Assembly (NCBI GenBank): GCA_008921705.1
Contig: VFFE01006969.1
Coordinates: 472,526 to 536,525 of the forward strand
DNA length: 64,000 nt
Source: Burhinus oedicnemus
Lineage: Eukaryota > Chordata > Aves > Charadriiformes > Burhinidae
Direction of reading: 5' to 3'
Every line of letters begins with the position of its first letter. Position 1 is the first letter of the stretch. Both the position numbers and the translations under genes were made by a program. Shown one piece after another: positions 1 to 13,695 of this stretch. A model generated the notes under the pieces. That model was not told the DNA's origin. It saw only the letters and a program-made list of their open reading frames with translations, and ran no database searches.

Positions 1-2025
1 TATGCTACCTCAAAAAAGTATAAAAATAGTTTCTCCCTGAAAATACGTGGGATAGCAAAAGTAAACAATGCACTGTTCTACGAGGCTTTGAGATGACCAG
101 GTTTGCCATTCAGAAGTAACGGACCACTCCTGACGCAAGTAAGGAAATCTTTGTACTCTGTTACATCGTAATCTGGTTTTTTTACTAGTAATTTAGGATA
201 TCAGAGTGATGGGATATCCTGGTCATTAAATTAAGTCCTCAGTACTGGAGGCCACCATGCCATGTAATGACCTTTGGAAGTTTACAGGTCTTCATTTGAA
301 AACCATTTTCTGTTTTGTTCCCACTACTGCTAATGCACAGCTACTTATCGCATTTTTACTTCATTTCTCTTCCAGTGAAAATTGTCTTCTAATTTCTAGG
401 TTACATATATGTTTCATGTCCTCATCTACTCACTAGAACTCATACAGAGACACACAATTTACCCAAACTGTGAAGTGGTGTTAATCTTCACCAGTGAATA
501 AAATCCTGGTGCTAAATACTACGGTTGAGCAGGAGTAGCAGTGAACTGCTGCAGACAGTTGTTAGAAGAAATGTTCATGAGTATGTGATAAGTATCTGTA
601 TGACTAGATGAAATGTAGTAGAAGCTCTGAGCCCGTACTCTCAAATTCCAGGGCCAGTTCCCAGTTTTGATAGTGATTTTCTGTGCTGTTTTGAACTAGT
701 CACTCATTTCTTTTTAACTCAGTTCTCTACTTGTGAATAAGCAACAGAGTTTGGTATCTACTTTGCTTCTATGGCTTGTGAATTTCTCAGGGCAGGGATA
801 TTTATGATGGTTCAAGACACACAGGCACTTAAGGGCAGAACAAACCAGAAACCTCTCTGTCACATGAATAACAGGTAGTCTGCTCTTGTCACAGGAGACA
901 GATTCAGATCTCCCACACCGGCAGGTTTACCTCCGCCTTTGCATATATCCTTTCAAGGTGACCTAAAGCATAGGCATGTGTTTGTTGGTGAGAGGTTCTC
1001 CTGCATTTTGGAGACATCGTAGCCCCATCTTGTACCACAGTGGAGGAAGAAGGAGGTGGCAATGGGCAGCCTCGCCAAAGAGTTTACCCATCCGGTGACC
1101 AACCATCCCATGGGAGAGATGCTCATGGAAAGAGTGACCAGGAGGCATTTAATTCTGTCTGTGCCTCCAGTACACAGCCAAAGGCAGCAAAGCCTGAACT
1201 TGGGCAAGCACTTTGCATGTTTCTGCAAGCAATGATGATAAGCCTCAGAAGCACTCAGTAAACTGTATCAATCATGTACCTTTGACAGTTTCACTTGTAC
1301 TCTGGACACTTAAATTCCTTGGGTTTACAACTTGCCAGGGCATTTACTTTTCCTTTCTTTCTGGAATTCCACACAATACCTGGCCCATCCTAGGGAAAGC
1401 ATCCAATAATTTGTAGTTGCCCAGCTGGAGGCTTCATTATCAGCGGCATCATACCTTTCCTACTGCAAAGAAAGTTCACATCACACCATCTGTAAAAAGC
1501 GCATTCAGCAAAATGTTCCTTCGGTACTCATTTGCTGTCATTTTCTATGCTAAAACTTTCACACAGAGAACTGGAAAGCAGAAAGTTAAACCCAAGACCA
1601 TCAACCCCAGAAAGGAAAGATTTCCTAATTTTTGTCTCGCTCTCGGAGCTACTCAGGTACTGTGTTTTTAAAAAATGACAACTGAAATCTGTGATGAAAA
1701 AACCTCCTGCAGGTTTTTTTTTTTTTAATTTGACTTCTAGCTGGTCAGACTAGAACTAATTGGAATTTGGCACGTTTCAGCAAGGAAAGAGGCTGCAGTC
1801 ACTCTTGAAAGTCCTTGCTTGAATTAGCACCAGTCACTACAGCAGTGTGGTATCTGGAGCACTTTAGGCTGGTTTCACAGGGAATAATGGAGTAATGTTC
1901 TTTTGAAACTGGGCTGTGGCACTTTAGAAAGACAGTTCCATACAAAAGACCCTAAAATAGCACATACTAAAGTGTAATAAGTCTTATTCTGATTCTCACT
2001 CTATTCTTTAGAACCCTCCCCCTGC

Positions 2026-2028
<3 letters not shown>
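1..2028. other. Unique non-coding sequence, left edge
   Basis: AT-rich sequence with no recognised repeat or gene. Open frames are at most 91 codons, overlap one another on both strands around 950-1260, and match no family I know. A short T-run lies at 1714-1726. Nothing here looks like an exon with flanking splice signals and a preserved reading frame. Confidence 0.6.

Positions 2029-2058
<30 letters not shown>
2029..2058. repeat. (AC)n dinucleotide microsatellite
   Basis: About 15 uninterrupted AC units, directly visible. It follows a short C-rich stretch. Arrays of this length are usually polymorphic in vertebrates. No coding or regulatory role is implied. Confidence 0.95.
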
Positions 2059-2060
<2 letters not shown>

Positions 2061-2742
2061 TTTGTCAGTTGGCAGTGTTTGGTGGTTTGCATATGGTGCC
2101 TTCACACTTGGCTGCAGGACAACCTACTGCTTAATTTGCACCAGAAACTATAAAATGGGATGTTATCTTCTTTCTAAGGAACCTGGGTGATTTATGAACG
2201 GAAATTGTCAATAGGCTCGTATCTTTATATCACACAGATATTATTGGAAATGCCACCTTTTATAACTATTATATTAATATTTTATCCTGAATAGGGTAAT
2301 TGTATATGTTTAATACTTAATGAGTTTAATTTATTTAAATGTAATGGATTTAATCCTTCAGTAAACATGGTTAGGCTTAAAGAAGGCATTCCCTACCTTC
2401 AAATTGCTTTGCACTTTCGCCTTCTGATGCCAGATATTTTATGTAAATCTTAACCCTAGAAATATGTCGGTTTGCCTAATTTGGATGGTGGTTTGTGACC
2501 TTAGAAGAATTAGTGTTTGTAGCAGGCCTGGGGCAAAATGGTCAAGAAGATAAAAGTACAGAAAAAAACACGTGCATTCAGTCAGAGCTTATAGGAAACT
2601 ATCCTGTGGAGTTTCCTAAATAATCCTGCTCTATTTAGATTTCCACATCCATGCCAGTGATGGGCCGAAGGATTAAAGGCACAGTAGACGCAGCTACAAG
2701 GAACAGAGAGACTTTTTCAAAGTTGCTGTCGCCTTTTCGCTG

Positions 2743-2759
2743 CCGCCACTAGATGGCAT
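2743..2759 (+). promoter_or_regulatory. Candidate CTCF-binding motif
   Basis: The core CCACTAGATGGCA fits the vertebrate CTCF consensus (CCASYAGRKGGC followed by a purine) at every core position on the plus strand. Two more C/G-rich bases precede it. It lies in unique sequence, outside any recognised repeat. CTCF marks chromatin loop anchors and insulators, and the motif orientation would point rightward. Occupancy cannot be judged from sequence, and one core match in 64 kb could arise by chance. Confidence 0.45.
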
Positions 2760-5700
2760 TAAATATCCTTTTATTTTGTAGAACTGCTGTTTACATTTCT
2801 TGTGCCGTGCAGGCTCTTTGTTCATTTGGCCACAGCGGTAGGTTTAGATTTAGGTTTTAAGCTGTTTAATTTTATTATAACATTTTCTCGTACAGTTTAC
2901 ACATGTTACCTTGTAAGTGGAAAAGAAAAATGTTCAATTATCCCCTAATTCCCCTTGTGTTTTACATACATTGCTCAGCACAATGACTGCTTTTGGATTC
3001 ATACAACTTTTGAGAATTCTCGAGTCTTTGAAAGAGAAACAGATCCCCACTACTCTGATTGAATACCACTGCACTGAAAAAATTATTCTACATTTACTCC
3101 CGTGTTTAATTCTGTAACAGTTTCAGGATACACCTCTTCCATAACGAAAATATCAAGAAGTTCCCTAAAATAAACTGTCTTTAAAGTACCTGCTCTTTCC
3201 ACTACATATTTATGTATTTGATCACCCCGATTAACAAAATGGATGCACTTAAACCATACCAATTTTCCTAGAGCAAATTCAGAAGAAAAAAAAACCCCAT
3301 AATCAGTTAAATCACCAGAGATGCAGGAATTTATAATGGTGAAAATAAGCACACAATGTGTGGAAGAAATCTCAAATGCATATATTTCATTCCAAATAAA
3401 TCAATAATTAGTACCCTTGTGAAATTAGCCTTTTCTGACCCTAGGCAGAGGGATATATAAACTGAGTAATGGGCTGCGTACTAAGGATAGTACGAAGTCC
3501 CTTTACATTAGTACAAGAAGGTGGAGGAGCAGAGTATCACCGCCGTGCCATCAGCATGAGTCTCCAAAGCAGAAGAGCCACCTTTCAGCACATTGCCTTT
3601 GGGTTAGTTATCCCTGCTAACACAGCTTTAAGGCTTGTGGTCTCAGAGCTAGCTTGTTTGGGACAAGATGCTACACCCTGGGAATCTATGTATTAGGTAA
3701 ACTGGAAGAGTCAGTTCCAATGGTCCCTAGAGAAACTGGTGACCTCAACAGCTCATATAACTGATGGAGCTAGCTATTGCTGAAAATGAAGAAGTTTGAA
3801 TAAATGCTGTATTTTCCAAACCTAAGAGAGCTGTTGTAGAGCCAGATTGAGACCTCCAGTGCTATCTAGGCTGCAGAAGGGCTCAGAGCTCAAAAGAGGA
3901 CCCTATGCGAACATGCTTATATTGGTCTGGAGAGGAGCTGTACCTGCAAACATCTGATCAAAGATAACCTCAGCGGAGCTGTATAGTCCCTGTGAAGGAA
4001 CTCCTGTACCTTGGTAAGGTTAATCCATTCTACAGTCTCAAACCTATCTGGATAGATAGGTTAATCTGGATAGATATGACTCTTACCATGACAACACCTA
4101 AGTGCCTCCCAAAATACATTTGCCTATAAAAATATTTTCTCTTTCTGTCTTCTTCTCATTTAGTCGGGAAAGAAATAGCTCCACTATTTTATAAAGTTTG
4201 ATTCTACTATAGACTGTACCTATTAGCTTAATTGAGAGCATGAACTGATTCGAAGAATTCCTGTTACATGACTAAGTCAAGAGAGTTTTGTCCTGTATCA
4301 GGTGAGGTCTGTGACAAATTTAAGTCTCTACAGAGGAAGATTCAGAGAGATTCAGAAGGTGAGAAGGACCACTTCTTTCATTCCCTCCTATTCCCATCGG
4401 ACCACGGGCAGAATGAGCATTGTGACAGAACAAATGCCATGGGAGACTTCTGCATAAAGGCTCCTAATACTGAAGTATGTCTAAGTAACAATAGCACTTG
4501 GGATACCTCCAGTTATCATCACACTATTAAAAGAAACTCTGACTGTGAGTTTGTTCATAAATCATTCCCTTTTAGTTGTGACGACTTAGTGCTGCAGCTT
4601 GGAAAACCTTTAGTAATCTCCTGTTTTTATGTTATCTTGCAAGTGTTTTACATAGTAGGGTATCAAACTGATACTGCCACTCCGTTAAGACCAGATTTTC
4701 ACTCTAAAATAAATATACAAGCAAATTTTTAAAAGTCAATGGAACAAAAGATATCTAACAACGTATGTTTAACTCTTATCTACCATTATTCCCCAGCTAT
4801 GGTAGTACATAAAAGATAATACCTATCTACTTCCAGTCACTAGGGAAGAAAGTAGTATTTCCAGAATAGGGAATTAATAATGATTTTCTTCCTTTCTCAG
4901 CTTTAGAATGCTTTATCAGAACAAACTGGCAAGCTTCATTCTCTGCCTTATTGTCCAGAAAAAGGTTGTCAAGATAATGTTATTATATATAGATGTGCAA
5001 ACACCTTTTTTTTTTATTGCCTCATTTCAGCCAATGTATATGATGAGCACATGGCCTGGAAACACTCACTTTCACCCTTAAAATCTTATCGTTCATTCAA
5101 GTACTCGGTACTTAAGAAAAGGTGTCTTCCCTCTCCTGACATCTACCAATTCCACCACAATTTTGGTTCAGCTCACTTGCCCCTAGTATGCCGCTCCATT
5201 TCTAGAATTTACACTTCCTGCCTGGCCTCATTATTTTTTTTTTTTTTTCAGTTTCTTTCATCACATGCAAGTATCTTTACCCTCTGAGTTTTACTGTCTC
5301 ATTTTCAGCTTTTTCACCCATTTCCCTTCTATGTTCTCTTTCTAAATAGTTTTCTTTCTTGGGAAGGGTAGATTTATCATTACTTGCCTTTGGCCCTATG
5401 AATTAGCTGCTGTGGCATCCTTTAGCCTTTCACAGTTACAAATGACTTTGTTATTTCTACTGCTTGCTTGAAAATTACACCTAGCATAAACACACATACA
5501 CAGAAACAAGACATGAAAAAGTGTCAGAGGAAAAATGTATCACAAGTCACAGAACCGCACCTAAAAAGCAAGTATCAACAAAGCAGTTAAGGTTTAATTA
5601 GACCTCGTTTCAAACCAGCATCCTGTATCTGTACAGCACTGAATGTAGAAACAGTTTGGAGCTCCAACTGGGTTTTAATTTCTTCTTGCAAACATCCAAA

Positions 5701-7020
5701 TTCAAAACCAAAAACAGAGTCAGATGAGGTTTGATGTGTTCTTTTCACTTTTGAACTTGCTCTCCATTTCATAGTTTTGACCAAAACAAAAGGAACACTG
5801 AGCCACAAAAATCTGTGTTCCAGCCAGGGAAGTATTAGGTGTTTTTTCTTGTTTTGTGAAAAGCTTCCTTTGGAAATCCGCTAGAATGCAAGGACTGAGG
5901 ATCTGTGTCATCTATTCAAAACACCTGGTCAATGAAATATGCTTAAATATGAAGGCCCCTGCTGGTTGGTCATTTTTTGACTAGATGAGGGAACCCAGAA
6001 AATACAGACTTTCTGCATTGTTTTATGCTCTTTGCTTCAGTTTCAGCTCTATCAGTAAAACATACACTATTTCCTCTCATCTTTTCCAGTATAACTTCTG
6101 CCTTCAATGAACTAAAGACTGGCTGACATTTACTGTCATGAGTACAGCCCCAAGTACAATGATGATCTCAGCTGTGGCCTCCAGTTCAAATAATAACAGT
6201 AGTAGTAGCTATGACAATGTTAGCATGACCAAGAACAAAAACGTCTCACAAAATGCATGAGCCAAACTGGGAGAACATACCAAAGAATAGTGAGAAGCTA
6301 ACTCAGAAAGAGACAATTCGTTATTTGTTTTGTGATTCAAATATCTCCAAAAACTAATGACATTTGCCAAACATATGGCTAGCATTTACCTAAGATAGCA
6401 AGCTGATGTACAGTAGGAATTCAAATGACTCATATGCTAGGCGGTGACTGCTTAACATGCCTTATTAAATCAGCTCTCCAAAGTGTCCAGTACAATGCCT
6501 ATCAAATAGAAAATAGGCTCCTATTTTTTTCATTGATGCGTGCACAAGCAGAAAGCAATTGATTATAATTATTGCAATTCACCTAAGCCTTATTTCTTAG
6601 AGAATCTCTACTGAGGATAGCATGAAGTGCAGTGCTCAGTTCAGTAATACTTCATTGCTATGACAAACTACAGAGCCATTACCAGAATGCAGTAAAAAGG
6701 TAGAACCTTCAAGAGAAAAAAAAAAGCTCTCAGGACAGAGTATTTTAATCTCTGTATCTGTTTATTCAGCAGATAGGCTGAAAGGATCCCAGCGATTTTG
6801 ACAACAGAATCAGCAAGAGGGCTGCTTACTGCCTCATAGACTTTGAGGTTCCTTTGGACTTTTAATTAAACAAATATAAACCAAGCCAGAAGTAAATGTT
6901 CTCGTTCAAATTGCATCTAGCCATTGAAGCACTTATGTCCTTTGTTACCTTAGTGCTGGTACAGCCTGCAAATACTTGTGAATTTTGTTTTACTTTTAGG
7001 TTAGGGAACTATTGTAATTC
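2760..7020. other. Unique non-coding sequence
   Basis: No recognised repeat beyond short T-runs, the longest at 5234-5248. The longest open frame is 154 codons at 4268-4732 on the plus strand. It has no signal peptide, domain or recognisable motif, and I regard it as chance. Confidence 0.55.
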
Positions 7021-7024
7021 AAGG

Positions 7025-7112
7025 TTATAGTCAAAAGTGACATTCAGAGAGACGGAATGGCTTCACACAAGCATCTAACCCAGATCTTTCTAGACCGTAT
7101 GTTCTTTTTCAA
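7025..7112 (-). repeat. Possible MIR-like relic
   Basis: The plus strand reads like the reverse complement of a decayed MIR core. A cagagagac...aatggcttcacacaag stretch is followed by an aacccagatctttctagac-like segment, in the order expected for an antisense MIR. Divergence is high and the ends are uncertain. It could be a chance likeness. Confidence 0.3.
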
Positions 7113-9374
7113 TCATTTTGAATACACAAACAAAAAGATAAGGTGTGGTAAACTGTAAGCCCTCAGAGGAACAACTAGAACAAGCAGGCATAATGACCCA
7201 GCTAGAGGATATAAAAAGCAAATTTGGTCTTGTGCAGATTGCACTTTGGCATAACTACATCAGATCGAAACTGAAGTTGACAATTTTGAACAGCAGGTCG
7301 ATATGGCACAAAGTAGAAAACCATGAAAAAAACCTAAACAAAACAGTGGCAATACCAAACAACCTTTCCACATCTCTGTTAACATGTACAGAAATAGAAT
7401 AAAGTGAGAATGGCTCCAGAGTTAAGCTGAAGTCTGCTGTAACTTTTTTTAAAGTCAAAGTCCCAGATATCTTGATAAAGTCCCTTTTGGGTCAAGTTGT
7501 GTTCCTAATATATATATCATATAAATTGCCTTAAATAAGGCTTTCTGAGCTCACAGTTGCACGATTCTTGGATGTCTTCCATTAGCCTTCTGATCTTTTT
7601 TTCTGGAATACCTTTTTTGGGATCAGACTGGACCCAGAGCACTGTCTATTGGGTCTTTTAGAGAACTAATTCAAATCTCTTACAAATAAATGTGTGTGCA
7701 AAAACAGGAAAGCTTCATCTGAGAAGTGATTCACAGACATGGGAACATATATATCTCAGTCAGGAGAAATTAAAATTAGGAAATCCCTACCTGTGTAAGC
7801 ATATGCTCTGCAAAATCAGGTATTTACTACTCTTCATCTGCACTAAGTAGGTTTCCTCAATAGTTCACAGTGAGACCACATCCCAGAGCAAATGGTGTCA
7901 GATAACCTTCTGGAGAATCAAGACCAAATCTCAAGGAAACAAACCTGTGGTGGTAGTTGGGTTGGTTAGATGACTGAACAGGTCTTCCACATCTCTGTTT
8001 TTATGGTATAAAATAGTTAACTATGTACATTAAGACTACTTTAGAATGTATTGAATACTTTGCCCATCATGGAAGTTCCATGTGGGGGAGCAGCAAGGAG
8101 AAGTATGAGCTAACACAGATGTGCCTTCTGTGACTCTGCTCTTTGACGAGCTCACTTCTTTGAAAACATAGCACAGTTCACCACACACAAACCAAAAATA
8201 TCTAACTGGATGTTTATGACACAGTTCTTTGCTATACTTTTGATCAGCTTTATTCCCTTTCTGCATTTACATCAAAATTATCCATCTTTTCTTCATGAAT
8301 GTTGTAAAAAATGAAGAGAGATTTAAGTAGAAGCCCCAGCAAGAAAAATACCAAGCAAAATTTCACTTATTACATTTATCAATGGTATTTCATAATATTT
8401 TCACAGCTTTCCCCTGGAACCAATAACAATTAAAGCAGTACCATTTAGGTAATAACATTAGGAGGGATTTCTCTATTGCTAAAGCAAAAGAAAGAATAAT
8501 TTTTGTCTTGAACAATACATGCAAAGAAGCTATAAAATAAGTGAATTCAAAGTCTCAGTAATAAATCTCTTGAAAACCTTGATATTAAAGTACAGTTAAC
8601 CATGTAGCAGAGAAATCCTAAGAGCTTTGCACTATTTCCAACTTTAATGCCCTGAAATGTGTTAATTAATAACATAAATTTGATTCCAGACAACAGTCAT
8701 ATTCTTTGGAAAAGACAGAGGTAGACCAAATTCTGAAATAGGAAAACCCAGTAATCATCTGAAGTTCATAGAAAAGTAAGGAAGACCACTTTCACAGAGC
8801 AAATTCTTGGATAATGACTATACATAGTGTGGGGGTAGACAGGGAACAGACAACTAATGTGAATAATATCTATTAATACTATCCCTACAGATTCCAAAAA
8901 GTGACTCACGAAGTGTATCATAGCCCACCGGGTACATGCACACTGCCAGTCTGGGGCAGCACTGGTTTTGTTCTCTACCTGGTACCTTGATTTCCACACT
9001 GTGTACGTTAGTGGGAATTATTTCACTGGTTCCCTCTAGGTTTATTATTGAATCATCACTCAAAATAGCATTGACATCAGAGCTCTGCCCACAGTGTATA
9101 GGATAGGGTAGAGGAAAATTTCAGCTGACAGAAATATGAAGCCCAACTGAAGACACATGCACATGTGAAATCCAGAGGATCCTGTTCTGCTCTAAGGGAC
9201 ACTGGTACAAATCTGAAGGAAAGTAACTGAATTTGTGGATCAGAAATCACGCTCCTGTTTCTGAGCTCTACTTTGCTTGAGATAGAGGATTCTCTTTACT
9301 ACTTTACATATCCCAAATATACTAATTTATTCATTCATTCACTTGCACAGTATCATTTTAATTACAGTACTACA
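7113..9374. other. Unique non-coding sequence
   Basis: No recognised repeat, exon or RNA gene. Short open frames (60-85 codons) on both strands are unrelated to any known protein and have no supporting signals. Confidence 0.55.
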
Positions 9375-9402
9375 AGAAAAAAAAAAAAGAAAAAGAAAAA
9401 AG
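9375..9402. repeat. A-rich low-complexity tract
   Basis: A near-pure run of A broken by single G residues. No target-site duplication or processed-gene body was seen upstream, so it is not a clear retrogene tail. Confidence 0.85.
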
Positions 9403-12400
9403 CCCCAACAAAAACCTCACCTGGATATATGAGCTTGACCTGCTAATGGAATAAATAAATATGGTCCCACTGATGCCATGGATTTACCTTATCTCAGGGT
9501 CTGTTCCTCCACCTTTGTGCAAATGTCCAGGAGGGAGAAATGAAAGAGTGAGGAAAAAGAAGAGGTGGTCACCAGGGGTTCCTGAGTTTAATACATTGGA
9601 TAGAGGAAGAAAACATTTTCAAGCTATGAAGAAATAAAATGAGGCTTGGCACGATTTGATTGCTTGAGATGCAGCTGAGAGCTGAATCTCTGGCAGGGCT
9701 TGCCTGAGCTGCAAACAGGTTCGCCTGAGGATTAGGAAATCAGAGATAACTCCAGGTACCTTCAAGCTTCATCAGACTCCTACTGTCACCCCAGTGAGAA
9801 TGGAAAACAACAGATACTGCTCTGCAAAGAGAAAACATTTCAAGAAATAACATTCTGAGGTGAAAATTCTCCACCAGCTGAGAGCAAGTAGGGAGCAAAG
9901 AGCAAAAGGGAAAACGTGGTTTCAAATAGCATGTGTCTGAAAATAGAGCAAAAGTGTGTAAGAACAATTAGCTTTCTGCGAGTTGTGTTGGAAGCACAGC
10001 CCAGGGCCAGTGCATCTCTACTCATATTTGGGCAGCTGGCCAGAGACTACAGAAGTGACTTTCCTCCCATTATTTTCTCATTTTCATTAAACTGTATTTT
10101 AGGGCACCACAAAACAACTCTATTTTCTCTACATTTTTCTCAGGCACATACCCTTTGCTCCCAGCATAAGAATAATCTCTCCTGGCAAAAAAAGCAGGTC
10201 CCCATTAATTATCTCTCTCTTTCTCTCTCCCCCCTCTTGCAGCTTTACTTGTAGGAATACTGCCACGACTATGGGCTGTTTGCCAAGAGGCCTTACACAT
10301 GCTTTTTTCATTATTAGACTACTATAAAATTTAACCATATAAGTCTCCTGCGCTGTACCCTCCTGATGATGCCAACAGCCATTCTAAAATAGACTACTTA
10401 AGAGAGTGGAGAGACCCGGCCTTTTTGCAACACATTAAGCTGTGGCTTATTTTTGCCTTGTTAGTAGCTGTGTTGCTGCTCCCGCTGATGGGTACTGCAG
10501 CAGGCTCGGTTCTTATATGAGCATTTTAAAAACCATCAGACCTCCTCATCATGCTCAGTTAATTCTTTTAACTAAGTGGGAATTTTGCTTGTCAGTACAG
10601 GCTATAATACAGTAAGAGGCAGATTTTGCCATTTGGTATTAAAGGATTTTGGTTCTAAATTACTGGAAAAATAATGGTGTACAAGGTTTGAGCTTGCTTT
10701 TCATTTTTTCCTCAAGTCATGGAGCTTAATTGGTTCTACAAATACGAACTTGTAAGGAAAAAAATTGATCCTGAATTGGTACTTTATATCAATAGGTCGC
10801 AGACTATTTTGCAGTGGAGCATGATCCCACTTTCCTTTTGCAAAATGGTCTCTTGAAGTAAAAAGAAATGACTTGCTTATGACCATCCAGGGGATCACAG
10901 CAGACTAGAAGTATGAGAGTAAACAACTTTCAGGCTTTGATTGTTTTAGTTAATCCTGATAAGAAATATTTCACTTGCCATCATTAATTTCCCATCAATG
11001 GTAAAGAATCTGCCTCAGAAGGAATGCAGCCTCTTTTTCCAAAGTGTGAAGACAACACACATGGTAGGGACTCTGGAATTTATTCTCTCAGTGCAGCAAA
11101 AGATAGAGTAAATAACACTGTCCCTAATTCAACTTTCAAGAATGTCAGCCAGAGCAGTCAGGGAAGGGCACCAGCTGCCTGTCCGCTCATTTTGATCTAT
11201 TGCAGCAGAGAGGCAGTAGTCTCTGATAGAAAGGAAAAACCCAAAGCTCTCACATGCCAAAGCAAAAACCCATCAACATTAGGACTCAAGCTTTACACCA
11301 ATTATAAAAAAGCAACAGTAATGTTGTAAACATGACTTTGATGAAATCAGGAAAAGAATGATGTTTTACATATGCTTGCTAACATGTCACTTCATTTATT
11401 TTCATGTGACACAATATTGAGAATATACTGAATTTAACTGCAAATACTGAGTTTAACAGCTTTAAAAATGTCATTAAGAGTCACCATCCTTGGCTAACAG
11501 GTTTCTAGAAGCTAATGTCTACAGTAAGCCCTCAGTGTACACGCAGCCATAGCTGCTAGGGGAGAAACAGAAAAACACACGCTGTTGCCCATTTAGGAAA
11601 CCAGCAACGTCGGCATTATCTTGAGCATCACGCAGAAGCTGCACACAGGACCCTTCATTAAAGAAAATATTTCCTGGTGGAACGAATAAAAAACTTGCAT
11701 AGCTTTTAGTTCACTGTCTTGTTGGCAGTGATACAAGAACTCAGTAACTTTAGGTCAAAGAGAGAATAAAAACAGACCATAACTGCACAAGGGCACAAAC
11801 ACCCTGTGCCCATTCCCTGTGTTTCCCTGTCATGGACGCGTTGCCTAAGGATGTATAGCCCAGCACAGATGGCCTTATGTGATTGTCTGAATATGCTGAT
11901 AGAGTCATTCTTTCAATGTCACTGACATTTATTTTTCTCTCTTACATCTCTTTGTCACTTTATCTCTCCTGAGATTCCCCCTGTCTTCAGGCAGTTGCCC
12001 ACAGCTTCCCACAAATTCCAGCCTGGCTGAGCAGAGGACACAGCTCAGCCCTGGAGGCTGTGTAAGGAAGGCAGCCAAACCCCGGATTTCCTGGAAACCA
12101 GTGGAGAAGTGTTAACACCATAATTTTCAAATTAGTTATTACTTTCTCCCAAGGTATATTATTGTTTAAAAAAAAATTAAAAAGCAGAGTGGGTTTTTTT
12201 TCCATTCCACCAATTAAATCAATGCACCCCACATTTTCAGGCTTTCTCTCCTATACTTTTTCCTCAAGGAAGGCACCAGTTGAGCTCCACACCAGTGCTC
12301 AGTAACTGAGGACACTGGGCCCTGCTGTGGCTGAGCCAGAAGGACTTTTTGTCTGAGAAAAATGAGTGCAGCACTGTAACTATCCTGGTCACAGTGAGAT

Positions 12401-12479
12401 GAAGATGTCCTTGCTGTGCTGACAGAAGAGGGATTGCTGGTGGGTCCCCTCACCCAACCTTTTGGAAAAAAATCTTGTG
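9403..12479. other. Unique non-coding sequence before the first CR1
   Basis: It holds a CT-rich tract at 10212-10236 and otherwise no recognised repeat. The 112-codon open frame at 9916-10254 is unrecognised and is opposed by frames on the other strand. The sequence becomes somewhat more GC-rich from about 12,000. Confidence 0.55.
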
Positions 12480-13695
12480 AGCTGCCAGACCTACCAGGAC
12501 CCTCCTGAAACTCTGCTAAGGCACATGGAAGATAAGGTGGTGACTGGTGGCAGCCAACATGGCTTCACTAAGGGCAAATCGTGCCTGACAAATTTGGTGG
12601 CCTTCTACAAAGGGGTTATGGCATTGGTGAGCAAGAGGAGAGCAACAGACATCCGCTACCTGGAGTTATGCAAATCATTTGACACTGTTCCGCATGACAT
12701 CCTTGTCTCTAAATTGGAGAGACATAGATTTGACCGATGGATCACTCCATGGATAAGGAACTGGCTGGACAGTCGCACTCAAAGAGTTGCAGTCAATGGC
12801 TTGATGTCCAAGTGGCAAACAGAGACAAGTGGTGTTCCTCAGGGGTTGGTACTGAGACTGGTACTATTTAACATTTTTATTGGTGACATGGACAGTGGGA
12901 TTGAGTGCATTCTCAGCAAGTTTGCTGACGACACCAACCTGTGTGGAGTGGTCGACGCATTGGAGGGAAGGGATGCCATCCAGAGGGAAGTGGACAGGCT
13001 TGAGAGGTGGGCCCATGCAAACCTCACGAAGTTCACCAAGGCCAGCTGCAAGGTCCTGTACATGGGTGGGGCAACCCCATGCACAAGTACAGGCTGGGCA
13101 GAGAATGGATCGAGAGTGGCCCTGAGGAGAAGGACTTGAGGGTGTTAGTGGATGAGAAGCTCAACATGAGCTGGCAATGTGCGCGTGCAGCCCAGAAGGC
13201 CAACCGTATCCTGGGCTGCATCAAAAGAAGTGTGGGCAGCAGGTCAAGGGAGGTGATTCTTCCGCTCTACTGGGCTCTGTGAGACCCCACCTGGAATACT
13301 GCATCCAGCTCTGGGGCCCCCAACATAAGGAGGACATGGACCTGTTGGAGCGAGTCCAGAGGAAGGCCACAAAAATTATCAGAGGGCTGGAGCACCTCTG
13401 CTATGAGGACAGGCTGAGAGAGTTGGGATTGTTCACCCTGGAGAAGAGAAGGCTCCGGGGAGACCTTATAGCAGCCTTCCAGTATCTGAAAGCGGCCTAC
13501 AAGAAATCTGGAGAGGGACTTTTTACAAGGGCAGTTAGTGACAGGATGGAGGGTAACAATTTTAAACTGGAAGAGGGTAGATTTAGATTAGATCTCAGGA
13601 AGACATCTTTCACTGAGGGTAGTGAGTCACTGGAACAGGTTGCCCAGAGAAGTTGTGGGTGCCCCATCCCAGGAAGTGTTCATTGCCAGGTTTGA
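12462..13695 (+). pseudogene. CR1 reverse transcriptase fragment, frameshifted
   Basis: Decayed coding part of CR1 copy A. It is spread over three frames: 12462 to about 13075, then a second frame to about 13260, then a third to 13695. RT motifs are visible. The fingers/palm segment has a TKGKS motif near residue 37. Motif A reads YLELCKSFD at residues 66-74. Motif B reads SGVPQG at residues 123-128. The catalytic FADD box is at residues 154-157 (bases 12921-12932). The first acidic residue of motif A, normally Asp in non-LTR RTs, is Glu (bases 12663-12665). The C-terminal region ([11 protein letters not shown]) lies in the last frame. A further shift near 13625 breaks the end. It cannot make an active enzyme. 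Confidence 0.9.

Noticed and set aside
4268..4732. 154-codon plus-strand open frame
   Set aside because: No recognisable domain, signal peptide or splice context. A frame of this length is plausible by chance in six frames of 64 kb.
5227..5250. Long T-run followed by CAG, like a splice acceptor
   Set aside because: The sequence after it has no sustained frame with homology and no matching donor. T-runs followed by AG are frequent here.
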